Assembly: GCF_008329905.1 (NCBI RefSeq)
Contig: NZ_CP032155.1
Coordinates: 2,604,001-2,668,000, forward strand
DNA from: Mycobacterium sp. ELW1
GTDB lineage: Bacteria > Actinomycetota > Actinomycetes > Mycobacteriales > Mycobacteriaceae
Direction: 5' to 3'
Length of the DNA: 64,000 nucleotides
Under the pieces are notes generated by a model. It saw only the letters and a program-made list of their open reading frames with translations. It was not told the DNA's origin and searched no databases. Positions 42,912 to 53,064 of the stretch are shown piece by piece; the first letter of the stretch is position 1; each line of letters begins with the position of its first letter. A program made the position numbers and the translations under genes.

Positions 42912-44403
42912 TCCGACCGGATTTCTGAAGGTTCCGAAGATCGAGGCCGCCAAACGGACCGTCGACGAGCGGATCGGTGACTGGCGCGAGGTGTACGAGC
43001 GTCAGGATCCCGAAGAACGCGCCGCAGAGGTGTCCCAGCAGGCCCGCCGCTGCATGGACTGCGGAATCCCGTTCTGCCACTCGGGAACTGCGGGGTGTCC
43101 ACTGGGCAACCTGATCCCGGAGTGGAACGACCTGGTGCGCCGCGGCCGCTGGGACGCCGCGAGCGAACGCCTGCATGCCACCAACAACTTCCCGGAGTTC
43201 ACCGGCCGGCTGTGCCCGGCACCGTGCGAAGCGGCCTGCGTGCTGTCGATCGGCGAGGAGCAGACCGGCGGCAGCGTGACGATCAAACGGATCGAGAACA
43301 CCATCGTCGACCAGGCCTGGCGGCTCGGCATCGTCGAGGCGCAGCCCGCCGCGATCGGCACCGGTCGCAACGTCGCGATCGTCGGCTCCGGACCCGCGGG
43401 ACTGGCGGCAGCCCAGCAGCTGACCCGTGCCGGTCATCACGTCACCGTCTACGAGCGCGACGATCGACTGGGCGGTCTATTGCGCTACGGAATCCCCGAG
43501 TACAAGTTGGAGAAGGCCACGCTGAACCAGCGGTTGGCCCAAATGCGCGCCGAGGGAACACGTTTCGTCACCGAATGCGAAGTCGGGGTTGACATCTCGG
43601 TCGAGGAGCTGCGCAACCGGTTCGACGCCGTCGTACTGGCCGTCGGTGCGTTGCGCGGTCGCGACAACGACGTCGAGGGCCGTCATCTGGCCGGTGTCCA
43701 CCTGGCGATGGAGCATCTGGTCCCAGCCAACCGGGAGTGCGAGGGCGACGGGCCGTCGCCGTTGTCTGCCAAGGACAAGCATGTGGTGATCATCGGCGGC
43801 GGCGACACCGGAGCCGACTGCCTGGGCACCGCACACCGCCAGGGCGCAGCATCGGTGACCCAGCTGGACTACAACCCGCAACCGCCGGACGTCCGCAACG
43901 AGGAGCTGACCCCGTGGCCCACCTGGCCGCTGGTGCTGCGTACGTCGCCCGCGCACGCCGAGGGCGGCACCGTCCACTATCAGGTCGCGGTCCAGCGGTT
44001 CGTCGGTGACGGCGACGGCAACCTGCGCGCGCTGGAGATCGCCGAGGTGAAGGTCGAGCGGGTCGACGGGCGGCGGGTCATCACACCGGTCGGGGATTCC
44101 ATGGAGATTCCGTGCGATCTGGCCCTGCTGGCGATCGGCTTCGAAGGTGTCGAACACATGACACTGCTCGACGAGCTCGGCCTCGCGTTGAGCCCGCGCG
44201 GGGTCATCAGCTGCGGATCGGACTGGCAGACCGACGCGCCCGGCGTCTTCGTGTGCGGCGACGCCCACCGCGGTGCCTCGCTGGTCGTGTGGGCGATCGC
44301 CGAGGGGCGCGCCGCCGCCCACGCGGTCGATGCCTATCTCATGGGTGAGTCGGATCTCCCGGAGCCGGTACGGCCGCACCAATTGCCATTGGCCGTCGGC
44401 TGA
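42904..44403 (+). CDS. gltD: glutamate synthase small subunit
   Basis: 499 residues from GTG 42904. N-terminal 4Fe-4S Cys set: [20 protein letters not shown] and CPAPCEAAC (about residues 45-115). FAD motif [17 protein letters not shown] motif [11 protein letters not shown]-terminal FAD contact [19 protein letters not shown]. Supplies electrons from NADPH to the FMN and 3Fe-4S centre of GltB. In this genome gltBD lies between the DUF2752 gene and pykA, unlike M. tuberculosis, where gltBD is elsewhere (Rv3859c-Rv3858c). If gltB is truly frameshifted, GltD would lack its partner. Confidence 0.96.
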
Positions 44404-44457
44404 GTGAATAGCGTGCCGCCGCCATCTGTATCGGTCGAGATGCCCATGAACCGCGAC

Positions 44458-44463
44458 TATGCT
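44458..44463 (+). promoter_or_regulatory. -10 element of pykA
   Basis: TATGCT with 8 bases to GTG 44472; predicted leaderless transcript for pyruvate kinase. Confidence 0.5.
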
Positions 44464-44471
44464 GAGTCGTC

Positions 44472-45890
44472 GTGAGTAGACGCGGGAAGATTGTCTGTAC
44501 GCTCGGTCCGGCTACCAGCACCGATGAGTCGGTGAGAGCTTTGGTCGACGCCGGCATGGACGTAGCCCGCCTGAACTTCAGCCACGGCGACTATGTCGAT
44601 CATGAGGCGGCCTACAAGCGGGTTCGCCTGGCATCCGATGTGACCGGCCGTGCCGTCGGGATCCTCGCCGACCTGCAGGGCCCCAAGATCAGGCTGGGCC
44701 GCTTCGCCGACGGTCCGACGTACTGGGCCAACGGTGAGACGGTGCGGATCACTGTCGAGCACTTCGAGGGCAACCACGACCGGGTGTCGACGACCTATCA
44801 CAACCTCGCCAGGGACGCTCAGCCGGGCGATCGGCTGCTGGTCGACGACGGCAAGGTGGCGCTCGTCGTCGAGCACATCGACGGTGACGACGTGGTGTGC
44901 ATGGTCACCGAGGGTGGCCCGGTCAGCAACAACAAAGGCCTGTCACTGCCCGGGATGAACGTGTCGGTGCCTGCGCTGTCCGAGAAGGACATCGAGGACC
45001 TCGAGTTCGCGCTGCGCCTGGGTGTGGACCTGGTGGCGCTGTCATTCGTGCGCTCACCCGCCGACGTCGAGCTGGTGCACGAGGTGATGGACCGGGTCGG
45101 CCGTCGCGTCCCCGTGATCGCCAAGCTGGAAAAGCCGGAGGCGATCGACAATCTCGAAGCGATCGTGCTGGCCTTCGACGCCGTCATGGTGGCCCGCGGC
45201 GACCTCGGCGTCGAATTGCCGCTCGAAGAGGTTCCGCTGGTGCAGAAGCGGGCCATTCAAATGGCCCGGGAGAACGCCAAGCCGGTGATCGTGGCCACCC
45301 AGATGCTCGAGTCGATGATCGAGAACTCCCGGCCCACCCGGGCCGAGGCCTCCGATGTCGCCAACGCCGTGCTGGACGGTGCCGACGCGGTCATGCTGTC
45401 CGGAGAGACCTCGGTCGGCAAGTACCCGCTGGAGGCGGTGCGGACGATGGCTCGCATCATCGGTGCGGTCGAGGAGAACTCGACGGCGGCCCCGCCGCTG
45501 ACCCACGTCCCGCGCACCAAGCGCGGCGTCATCTCCTATGCCGCTCGCGACATCGGTGAGCGGCTGGATGCCAAGGCCCTGGTCGCGTTCACCCAGTCCG
45601 GGGACACGGTGCGCCGGCTGGCCCGGTTGCACACGCCGTTGCCGCTGCTGGCGTTCACCGCACTGCCGGAGGTGCGCAGCCAGCTGGCGCTGACCTGGGG
45701 CACCGAGACCTTCATCGTCGGGCACATGGAAACCACCGACGACATGATCCGCGAGGTCGACCGCTCGATGCTCGAGTTGGGCCGGTACAAGCGCGGTGAC
45801 CTCGTGATCATCGTCGCAGGTGCCCCGCCGGGCACAGTAGGCTCGACAAACCTGATCCACGTCCACCGGATCGGGGAGGACGACCACTAG
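44472..45890 (+). CDS. pykA: pyruvate kinase
   Basis: 472 residues. (beta/alpha)8 barrel starting RRGKIVCTLGPAT, substrate-site ARLNFSHGD, B-domain lid (about 70-170), Lys/Mg site VIAKLEKPEAIDN and MVARGDLGVELP, and the C-terminal allosteric domain including TQSGDTVRRLARL. Converts phosphoenolpyruvate and ADP to pyruvate and ATP. Counterpart of Rv1617. The mycobacterial enzyme is AMP- and glucose-6-phosphate-regulated. Confidence 0.97.
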   Translation: MSRRGKIVCTLGPATSTDESVRALVDAGMDVARLNFSHGDYVDHEAAYKRVRLASDVTGRAVGILADLQGPKIRLGRFADGPTYWANGETVRITVEHFEGNHDRVSTTYHNLARDAQPGDRLLVDDGKVALVVEHIDGDDVVCMVTEGGPVSNNKGLSLPGMNVSVPALSEKDIEDLEFALRLGVDLVALSFVRSPADVELVHEVMDRVGRRVPVIAKLEKPEAIDNLEAIVLAFDAVMVARGDLGVELPLEEVPLVQKRAIQMARENAKPVIVATQMLESMIENSRPTRAEASDVANAVLDGADAVMLSGETSVGKYPLEAVRTMARIIGAVEENSTAAPPLTHVPRTKRGVISYAARDIGERLDAKALVAFTQSGDTVRRLARLHTPLPLLAFTALPEVRSQLALTWGTETFIVGHMETTDDMIREVDRSMLELGRYKRGDLVIIVAGAPPGTVGSTNLIHVHRIGEDDH

Positions 45891-45901
45891 GGAGAGAACT
45901 C

Positions 45902-46768
45902 TTGGCCAACGCGGACCTCGACGAGCTGCTGGCCATTCTCGATCTCTCCCCGGTCGGCGACGACCTGTTCGTCGGCGCACATCCGCACAAGAACCCGCCG
46001 CGCACCTTCGGCGGGCAGCTGATGGCCCAGGCTTTCGTGGCGGCCTCCCGCACTCTCCGTCACGACATCGCTCCGAGCGCGCTGTCGGTGCATTTCATCG
46101 CCGGCGGCGATCCGGAGTCCGACATCGAGTTTCATGTCGTCCGGCTGCGTGACGAGCGGCGGTTCGCCAACCGGCGTGTCGACGCCATCCAGAACGGCAC
46201 GCTGCTCGCCACCGCCCTGGTGTCGTACCTGTCGGCGGGCAGCGGCCTCGAACACAACACCCCGATGCCCGACCTGCCCGCGCCGGAGACGCTGCCCACG
46301 ATCGACGAGCTGCTCGTCGGGTACGAGAAAGTGGTGCCCGGATTCGTCGCCGCGCTGCGGCCCATCGAGTGGCGCTACACCAACGACCCATCGTGGATCA
46401 TGCGCGAGAAGAACGGCATGCTGACCGCAAATCAGGTGTGGCTCAAGGCCGATGGCGCGATGCCGGACGATCCGACGCTGCACACCGCCGCGATGATCTA
46501 TTCGTCCGACACCACGATCCTGGATTCGATCATCACCACCCACGGCCTGTCCTGGGGCTGGGATCGCATCTTCGCGGTCACGGTCAACCATTCGCTGTGG
46601 TTCCACCGGCAGGTCGACTTCTCCGATTGGGTGCTCTATTCGACGAATTCTCCGGTCGCCGCGGAGTCCCGCGGCCTGGGCACCGGCCACTTCTTCAACC
46701 CGACCGGGGAGGTGGTGGCCACCGTCACGCAGGAGGGCATCGTCAAGCACTTCCCCGGAAATGCCTGA
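45902..46768 (+). CDS. tesB: acyl-CoA thioesterase II (TesB)
   Basis: 288 residues from TTG 45902 with SD AGGGAGAG. Double hotdog fold. First hotdog: TFGGQLMAQAFVAASRT and LSVHFIAGGDPESDIEFHV. Second hotdog: SSDTTILDSIITTHG, SLWFHRQVDFSDWVLY, and TGHFFNPTGEVVATVTQEG. The Asp, Thr and Gln catalytic set is consistent with TesB. It hydrolyses acyl-CoA to free acid. Counterpart of Rv1618 (TesB1). It follows pykA by 11 bases and overlaps the next ATG by 8 bases, so probably one transcript. Confidence 0.93.
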   Translation: MANADLDELLAILDLSPVGDDLFVGAHPHKNPPRTFGGQLMAQAFVAASRTLRHDIAPSALSVHFIAGGDPESDIEFHVVRLRDERRFANRRVDAIQNGTLLATALVSYLSAGSGLEHNTPMPDLPAPETLPTIDELLVGYEKVVPGFVAALRPIEWRYTNDPSWIMREKNGMLTANQVWLKADGAMPDDPTLHTAAMIYSSDTTILDSIITTHGLSWGWDRIFAVTVNHSLWFHRQVDFSDWVLYSTNSPVAAESRGLGTGHFFNPTGEVVATVTQEGIVKHFPGNA

Positions 46769-48194
46769 TAGAAGGCGTATCGTCGGTCACGTGACCGAGC
46801 CGCCGGTTCAGGTCGCGCAGCGTGTGCGCGCAAGGGAACGGGTTGTCGTGAATGTCGACACCCTGGCCGCGCGCTGGGTGGGCGCGCTGGCTTTGCTGAT
46901 CGCGACCAGCTGGCTCGCCGTGCTGATGGTCCGCGCGCACCACCACCACACCGACTGGCACACCGACGGCCGGGTGGCGTGGTCGCTGACGATCCTGGCT
47001 GCCGTCGCGTTGATCGCGCGGGGAATCTTCCTCGGCAGGCCGGTGACCGCCGCGCACGCGATCGCCGCCGCGGCGGCGGTGCTCGCCGGTTTCGCCGCCC
47101 ACCTGCTGGCCTTCGACCTCACCGGCGACGTGCTGATCGCGTCCTCCGGGCTGCTGCTGATGTGGCCGACGACCGCGCGACCGGATCCGTCGCAGCTGGC
47201 CGGGGTGTGGGCCCTGGTCGACGCGACCAGTGGTGACCCGGTGGCGCCGTTCGCGATGCAGAACCTCAAGAGCTACTTCTTCAGCGCCGATGGCACCGCC
47301 GCGATCGCCTACCGCACCCGGCTGGGATACGCCGTGGTCAGCGGTGACCCGATCGGTGACGAACGCCGGTTCGAGGAGCTGATCGGCGAGTTCACCGGCA
47401 TGTGCCACACCCGCGGCTGGCGGGTGGTGGTGCTGGGCTGCAGCGAGCGCAGGCTCGAACTGTGGCGGGATCCCGCGGTGATCGGGCAGACCCTGCGACC
47501 GGTTCCGATCGGCCGCGACGTGGTGATCGACGTGCCGTCCTTCGACATGGTGGGCCGCAAGTTTCGCAACCTTCGTCAGGCCGTGCAGCGCACCCACAAT
47601 TTCGGGATCAGCACCGAGATCGTCGCCGAATCCGAACTCGACGACCGTCGGCTGGCAGAGCTCACCGACGTGTTGCTGTCGTCGGCCAAGGGGTCGCGCA
47701 CCGAGCGCGGTTTCTCGATGATTCTCGATGGCACGCTGACCGGTCGCTATCCCGGCATCCTGCTGATCATCGCGCGCGACCGGGCGGGCCGGGTGCAGGG
47801 ATTTCACCGCTATGCGGTCGCCGGTGCCGGCAGCGACATCACACTCGACGTTCCGTGGCGGCGCCGCGGTGCCCCGAACGGCATCGACGAGCGGTTGTCC
47901 GTCGACATGATAAACGCGATGAAAGCGCAAGGAGCGCAACGGCTTTCGCTGGCATTCGCGGCGTTCCCGGAAATCTTCAATCAGAAGCAGCGGGGAGCGG
48001 TCAGCGCGTTTTTCTACACGGCGATCCATCTGGGCGACTCGCTGATCGCGTTGGAGTCGCTGTACCGGTACTTGCGCAAGTTCCACGCCCTCGGCGATCG
48101 CCGGTACGTGTTGCTGTCGCTGAGGCAGGTGCTGCCGCTGCTGGTGATACTGCTGTCGCTGGAGTTCCTGCCGCGGCGGCGGCAGCTGCCTTAA
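46761..48194 (+). CDS. DUF2156 membrane protein, MprF/LysX-like aminoacyl transferase domain
   Basis: 477 residues (GTG 46791 is an alternative start). About four transmembrane segments (residues 35-140) precede a cytoplasmic GNAT-like domain: AIAYRTRLGYAVVSGDPIGDE, KFRNLRQAVQRTHNFG, and a late FAAFPEIFNQKQRG, as in phosphatidylglycerol lysyltransferases. MprF enzymes transfer Lys or Ala from tRNA to phosphatidylglycerol. Here the N-terminal flippase is reduced, so the acceptor is uncertain. Counterpart of Rv1619. Same strand as tesB and convergent with the DUF4190 gene. Confidence 0.85.
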   Translation: MPDRRRIVGHVTEPPVQVAQRVRARERVVVNVDTLAARWVGALALLIATSWLAVLMVRAHHHHTDWHTDGRVAWSLTILAAVALIARGIFLGRPVTAAHAIAAAAAVLAGFAAHLLAFDLTGDVLIASSGLLLMWPTTARPDPSQLAGVWALVDATSGDPVAPFAMQNLKSYFFSADGTAAIAYRTRLGYAVVSGDPIGDERRFEELIGEFTGMCHTRGWRVVVLGCSERRLELWRDPAVIGQTLRPVPIGRDVVIDVPSFDMVGRKFRNLRQAVQRTHNFGISTEIVAESELDDRRLAELTDVLLSSAKGSRTERGFSMILDGTLTGRYPGILLIIARDRAGRVQGFHRYAVAGAGSDITLDVPWRRRGAPNGIDERLSVDMINAMKAQGAQRLSLAFAAFPEIFNQKQRGAVSAFFYTAIHLGDSLIALESLYRYLRKFHALGDRRYVLLSLRQVLPLLVILLSLEFLPRRRQLP

Positions 48195-48202
48195 GGCGTC
48201 GG

Positions 48203-48748
48203 CTACGGCGTCGGCGTCAAGGTGACGCTGAACTTGTTCTCCACGGACTGCTTGAATTCGTCGGCGCACTGCTGAACCTGCTGCTGGTCCTGGCCGGCCT
48301 TCTGCAGGCAGTCGATGTAGTCGGTGGCGCCGACCTCTTTGAACACACCGACCCACACGGCGATGAACGCCAGGCCGACGATGATCGCGAGGAAACCGAG
48401 GATGACGCCGGCGAGTGCGACGCCGCCGTTGTTGGCTTCGCCGCGCTTGACGCGGCTGCGGCCGGCGAAGCCGATGATCACCGCGACGATGCCCAGGATG
48501 ACGCCGCCGACCACGGAGAACGACGACAGCAGCGCGACGATCGCGACCACCAGGGCGGTGACGCCCAGGCCGTTGCGGGGGCCGGTGGGCGGTGGCACGT
48601 AACCGGCATACGGCTGCGGCGGAGGCGGCGGGTAGCCGCCCTGATACTGGCCGTACGAGGGAGCGGGATAGCCGGGGGGAGGAGGTGGCGGTGCCCCCTG
48701 CGGGGGCGGGGTGGGCTGCTGAGGTGCCTGCTCTGGGGGCTCAGTCAT
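48203..48748 (-). CDS. DUF4190-domain membrane protein
   Basis: 181 residues from ATG 48748. The Pro/Gln/Tyr-rich N-terminal tail (about 1-55) is followed by two paired hydrophobic helices with the DUF4190 pattern (NGLGVTALVVAIVALL and GGVALAGVILGFLAIIVGLAFI) separated by GRSRVKRGEANN. The C-terminal extracytoplasmic part has two Cys (DCLQKAGQDQQQVQQC). Function unknown. It is 11 bases downstream of the cydC stop. Confidence 0.8.
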   Translation of the reverse strand: MTEPPEQAPQQPTPPPQGAPPPPPPGYPAPSYGQYQGGYPPPPPQPYAGYVPPPTGPRNGLGVTALVVAIVALLSSFSVVGGVILGIVAVIIGFAGRSRVKRGEANNGGVALAGVILGFLAIIVGLAFIAVWVGVFKEVGATDYIDCLQKAGQDQQQVQQCADEFKQSVENKFSVTLTPTP

Positions 48749-48758
48749 GGATTGCACG

Positions 48759-50363
48759 TTACCCGCCGTCGCCGATCGATAGTCGCGGACAGGTGATGTC
48801 GATACCAAGTTGATGACTGGCGACCACCACGGTGCGGTGCGCCCCGAGCAGGCGGCCGTCGAGCAACGCGTTCAGGATGCGTTGCCCGTCGGCGGCATCG
48901 AGATGTTCGGTCGGTTCGTCGAGGAGCACGATCGGTGCCGAGCACAGCAACGCCCGGGCCAGCAGCAGCCGGCGACGTTGCCCGGCTGATACCGCGGCCG
49001 CACCGCCGATCAGCACCGTGCCCAGTCCCTCGGGCAGCGCGGCCAGCCACTCGTCGAGGCCCACCGCGGTCAACGCGTCCGTGAGCTCGTCATCGGTGCG
49101 GTCGCCGCGCGCCACCAACAGATTGTCCCGGACGGTGGTGTTGAACAGATGTGCGTCTTCGGCGAAATAGCAAACAGCGCTGCGCAATTCGGATTCAGTG
49201 AGCTCGCCGGTCGGAACGCCGTCGATGGTCGCCGCCCCGTCGATCGGTGGCAGCAGCCCGGCCAGCGTCATCAGCAGTGCGGTCTTCCCCGAGCCGCTGC
49301 GCCCGGTGATCGCCAGCCGGGCACCGGGTTGCAGCGTCAGCGCGACATGGTGACCCGCCGGCCCGCCGGGATAACCGGCACGAAGGTCGGCCGCCAGCAC
49401 CGGTGTCGTGGCCAGTGGGGTGACGACCACATCAGATTGAGTGGCTCCCGCCGGCAGCAGCTCGCGCAGGCGCGCCGCGGCGATGCGGGCGCGAGTCAGG
49501 GCGACCGCCGCGCCCGGAAGGGCGACGGTGGCCTCGAACGCCGAGAGTGGCAACAACATCAGCACCGCCAGCGTGGTGGGAGCGGTGTGTGCGGCGATGC
49601 CGATACCGGCGACGACGGCCCCGATCGCGCTGGCTCCGATCGCCAGGGTCGGGACCGCGGCCGCCGCGGCGGCGGGTGCCGCCGCGCGGTCGATCGCCGA
49701 GCCCCAATCCCGCTGGCGCTGTTCGGCTTCGGCGATCAGGGCCGGTAATCGGCCGGCCACCCGTAGCTCGGCGGCATGCTCGAGCGCGGTGACCGCGGCA
49801 ATGTCACGGTCGGATTGTTGCGCGCGGGCGACGGCTTCCTGCGCCCGCGCGGCGCGTGCAGCCAATGCCGGTGCGAGCACACCCGCGATGAGCAGGCACA
49901 CCGCGAGGACGAGGGCGGCGGCGGGGGAGATCATCGCGATGACGGTGGTGGCGGCGACGCCGAGTACGGTCGCGACGCCGACCGGGACCGCAGCGCGAAC
50001 CGCGACGTCGGCGAGCGTGTCCACGTCGGCGCCGACCCGGGTCAGCAGCTCACCGCTGTGCAGCCGTGCCGTGATGTCGGCCGGGCCGTGGGCCAGACGG
50101 CGGTAGATCTCGGCACGGGCACCGGCCGCCGCCCGTAGCGCGGTGTCGTGAGACGCCAACCGCTCGCAGTAGCCGAACAGCCCGCGCGAGATGCCCAGTG
50201 CCCGCACCGCCACCACGGCGATCGACAGGTCCAGCACCAGCGGCATCTGCCACGCACGGGTGATCAGCCACGCGGAGACCCCCGCCAGGGCCAATGCGCT
50301 GCCCAGTGCCAACGTGCCGAGCGCGATGGCCAGCAGCAGCCGGAGCCGGTCAAACACGGGCAT
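48759..50363 (-). CDS. cydC: ABC exporter subunit CydC (cytochrome bd assembly)
   Basis: 534 residues from ATG 50363. N-terminal six-helix membrane domain (about 1-310), then the ATPase domain: Walker A GRSGSGKTALL (about 365), signature VSAGQRRRLLLARALL (the usual LSGGQ is altered to VSAGQ), Walker B IVLLDEPTEHLD, and H-loop ASHQ. With CydD it exports glutathione or cysteine (mycothiol or cysteine in actinobacteria is likely), needed to build cytochrome bd. Overlaps cydD by 14 bases. Counterpart of Rv1620c. Confidence 0.92.
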   Translation of the reverse strand: MPVFDRLRLLLAIALGTLALGSALALAGVSAWLITRAWQMPLVLDLSIAVVAVRALGISRGLFGYCERLASHDTALRAAAGARAEIYRRLAHGPADITARLHSGELLTRVGADVDTLADVAVRAAVPVGVATVLGVAATTVIAMISPAAALVLAVCLLIAGVLAPALAARAARAQEAVARAQQSDRDIAAVTALEHAAELRVAGRLPALIAEAEQRQRDWGSAIDRAAAPAAAAAAVPTLAIGASAIGAVVAGIGIAAHTAPTTLAVLMLLPLSAFEATVALPGAAVALTRARIAAARLRELLPAGATQSDVVVTPLATTPVLAADLRAGYPGGPAGHHVALTLQPGARLAITGRSGSGKTALLMTLAGLLPPIDGAATIDGVPTGELTESELRSAVCYFAEDAHLFNTTVRDNLLVARGDRTDDELTDALTAVGLDEWLAALPEGLGTVLIGGAAAVSAGQRRRLLLARALLCSAPIVLLDEPTEHLDAADGQRILNALLDGRLLGAHRTVVVASHQLGIDITCPRLSIGDGG

Positions 50364-52086
50364 GGTGATCGGCCTCCACCGCGATGACGTGGTCGGCGAT
50401 CCGGACCAGACTGTCTCGATGTGCGACCACCACGACGGTGGATCCGCCTGCTGCGCGATCGTGGATCGCGTGCAGCACAGTCTCTTCGGTGGCCTCGTCC
50501 AGATGCGAGGTCGGTTCGTCGAGCAGCAGCACAGGCGCGCGGGACCCGAGTACCCGGGCCAGGCCCAACCGCTGGCGTTGCCCCAGGGACAACCCCACCC
50601 CGCCACGGCCCAGCACGGTGTCCCAGCCGTCGGGTAGTGCGGCCACCACCTCGGTGAAACCGGCTGCGTCGCAGGCGGCTTGAGGATCGGTGAGTGCGCC
50701 GAACAGTGCCAGGTTCTCTGCGACGGTGCCCGGAATGATCACCGGGCGTTGAGCCAGCCAGGACAGCTGCCGCCACCAGGCCGGCCGGTCCAGGTCGTCG
50801 ACGTCGATACCGTCGACGGTGATCCGACCGTCGGTGGGGCTGACCAGTCCGGCTATCGCGAGCAGCGTGGTGGTCTTGCCTGCGCCGTTGGCGCCGGTGA
50901 GCACGGTGACGCTGCCCGGCAGAATGCGGCCGGACAGCCGGTGCGGTGACATCCCGTCCCGGCCGGCGACGCTCACGGCGTCGAGGACGATTTCCGCGCC
51001 GGCCGCATCGACGGTGCCGGTGCCCTCCAACGGCGCGGGATTCTGCTCTATCAAGGCGAATGCTTTGTCGGAAGCCGCCTTTCCGTTCTGCGCGGCGTGG
51101 AACTCGACGCCGACTCGGCGCAGCGGCCAGAACACGTCGGGCGCCAGCAACAACACGGTCAATCCGGCGGCCAGGCTCATCTCGCCGTATACCAGTCGCA
51201 GTCCGATGCTGACCGCGACCAGGGCGACACCCAGGGTGGCGATGAGTTCGAGTACCAGTGCCGACAGGAACGCGATGCGCAAGGTCGCCATGGCCGAACG
51301 GCGATGGGCGGCACTGAGTGTGATGATGCGCTGCGCCGGTCCGTCGGCGCGGCCGAGGGCGCGCAGGGTGGGGATGCCTGCGATGAGATCCAGCAGCCGG
51401 GCCTGCAGTGTGGTCATCGCCGCCAGAGCCGCGGCCGATCGCTCCGCGGTGGCCAGCCCGATCAGCACCATGAAGATCGGGATCAGTGGCAGGGCGACGA
51501 GCACGATCACCGCGGACTGAAAGTCGTTGAACGCGATCACCACAACGGTGGCCGGTGTGAGGATCGCTGCCAGGAACAGCGCAGGCAGATACGCGGTGAA
51601 ATACGGGCGCAGACCGTCGAGCCCGCTGGTGATCACGGTTGCCGCCTCGTCGCGCTGGGCGTCGCGCGCACCGGGGGGCAGCGCGGTCACCGTACGCAGC
51701 ACCCGGCCGCCGAGGTCGGCGATCACCGCGCTGGCGCCGCGCTGACCGAGTCGGCCCTGCAGCAGGAGGACCAGTGCCCGAAACAGCCAGAGCCCGGCCA
51801 GGATCGCCAGTTCGGCGCGCCAATGTCCGAGGCTGCGGGTGGCCGGGTCGGTGATGACACCGGCCACCAGATGGCCGAGGATCACGGCGCCGGCGATCGC
51901 GCAGCCCGCGATCAGCGTTCCGCAGCCGACTGTGGCCACCAGATACCGGCGCACAGCCGAAGAAGCCCGCCACAGACGTGGGTCCAGCGGGCCCGGCCGG
52001 CGCTGGGAGCTCAGGGCACGCGCCTCAGTGGCAGGCCGACGGACTTCGGAATCGACTCGGCGAAGACGCGTTTGCGGAACACCCAA
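50350..52086 (-). CDS. cydD: ABC exporter subunit CydD (cytochrome bd assembly)
   Basis: 578 residues if TTG 52086 is used, overlapping cydB by 76 bases; no standard start codon exists between the cydB stop and the conserved DPRLW, so the real start is uncertain. Six-helix membrane domain, Walker A LTGANGAGKTTTLL, signature LSLGQRQRLGLARVLG, Walker B PVLLLDEPTSHLD and H-loop VVAHR. Forms the CydDC heterodimer. Counterpart of Rv1621c and part of the cydABDC operon. Confidence 0.9.
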   Translation of the reverse strand: MGVPQTRLRRVDSEVRRPATEARALSSQRRPGPLDPRLWRASSAVRRYLVATVGCGTLIAGCAIAGAVILGHLVAGVITDPATRSLGHWRAELAILAGLWLFRALVLLLQGRLGQRGASAVIADLGGRVLRTVTALPPGARDAQRDEAATVITSGLDGLRPYFTAYLPALFLAAILTPATVVVIAFNDFQSAVIVLVALPLIPIFMVLIGLATAERSAAALAAMTTLQARLLDLIAGIPTLRALGRADGPAQRIITLSAAHRRSAMATLRIAFLSALVLELIATLGVALVAVSIGLRLVYGEMSLAAGLTVLLLAPDVFWPLRRVGVEFHAAQNGKAASDKAFALIEQNPAPLEGTGTVDAAGAEIVLDAVSVAGRDGMSPHRLSGRILPGSVTVLTGANGAGKTTTLLAIAGLVSPTDGRITVDGIDVDDLDRPAWWRQLSWLAQRPVIIPGTVAENLALFGALTDPQAACDAAGFTEVVAALPDGWDTVLGRGGVGLSLGQRQRLGLARVLGSRAPVLLLDEPTSHLDEATEETVLHAIHDRAAGGSTVVVVAHRDSLVRIADHVIAVEADHHARV

Positions 52087-53054
52087 TACGTCCAGCCCTG
52101 GTAGATCAGCACGATCGGAGTGAATATCGCGGCCGCCCAGGTCATCACCTTCAGGGTGTACGGACTGGACGAACCGTTGTAGATCGTCAGGTCATAGGCC
52201 GGGTTGATGGTCGACGGCACGAGGTTGGGGTACAGGGACCCGAACAGCAATGTCACCACCGCGGCCACGACGACCGTAGTCGCCAGGAACGCCCAGCCTT
52301 CCCGCGCGCCCCACGCGGCCGCGACGGCGGCCAGTTGGGCGATCACCGCGATGGCCAGCACCGCCCAGGTCCACGGCTTACCGTGCGCCAGTTGCGTCCA
52401 CACGCCGAACGCGGCGACCAGCACGGTCGCGGGCACGCTGAGCGTGCGGGCCAGCCCGACGGCATCGCCGCGCACCGCGCCGCCGCTCTTGAGGGCCAGG
52501 AACACCGCGCCGTGGAACAGGAATAGCGAGCAGGTGGCCAGCCCACCGAGCAAGGTGTACGGGTTCAGCACGTCGGACACCGCGAGGTCGGCGACGTTCT
52601 TGTCCGGGCCCACCGGCAGTCCGTTGACCAGGATCGCGAACGCGACACCCCATAGGATCGCCGGCAGCCAGGACCCGGTCGCGATGCCGATGTCGCACCA
52701 GCGGCGCCACTTCGGATCGTCGATCTTGCCGCGCCATTCGATGGCCACGATCCGCGCGATCATCGACAGCAGGATCACCAGCAGCGGCAGGTACAGCGTG
52801 GAGAACACCGTGGCATACCAGTGCGGGAACGCCGCGAACATGGCTCCGCCGGCGGTGATCAGCCACACCTCGTTGCCGTCCCAGACCGGGCCGATCGTGT
52901 TCAGCACCGCCCGACGATGAGTCTCTGCGTCTCCCTTGCCGATTCGGCCCAGCCACGCCATCACCATGCCGACGCCGAAGTCGAAGCCCTCCAGGACGAA
53001 AAAGCCCAGGAACAGCACCGCCACGATCACGAACCAAATCTGTTGCAGCCCCAT
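52011..53054 (-). CDS. cydB: cytochrome bd ubiquinol/menaquinol oxidase subunit II
   Basis: 347 residues from ATG 53054, multi-helix membrane protein. Begins LQQIWFVIVAVLFLGFFVLEGFDFGVGM, the conserved CydB N-terminus, then VWDGNEVWLITAGGAMFAAFP. Ends with the helix PIVLIYQGWTYWVFRKRV. With CydA it forms the high-affinity, proton-non-pumping terminal oxidase used at low oxygen. It starts 10 bases after cydA. Counterpart of Rv1622c. Confidence 0.96.
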   Translation of the reverse strand: MGLQQIWFVIVAVLFLGFFVLEGFDFGVGMVMAWLGRIGKGDAETHRRAVLNTIGPVWDGNEVWLITAGGAMFAAFPHWYATVFSTLYLPLLVILLSMIARIVAIEWRGKIDDPKWRRWCDIGIATGSWLPAILWGVAFAILVNGLPVGPDKNVADLAVSDVLNPYTLLGGLATCSLFLFHGAVFLALKSGGAVRGDAVGLARTLSVPATVLVAAFGVWTQLAHGKPWTWAVLAIAVIAQLAAVAAAWGAREGWAFLATTVVVAAVVTLLFGSLYPNLVPSTINPAYDLTIYNGSSSPYTLKVMTWAAAIFTPIVLIYQGWTYWVFRKRVFAESIPKSVGLPLRRVP

Positions 53055-53064
53055 GGTCGGCTCC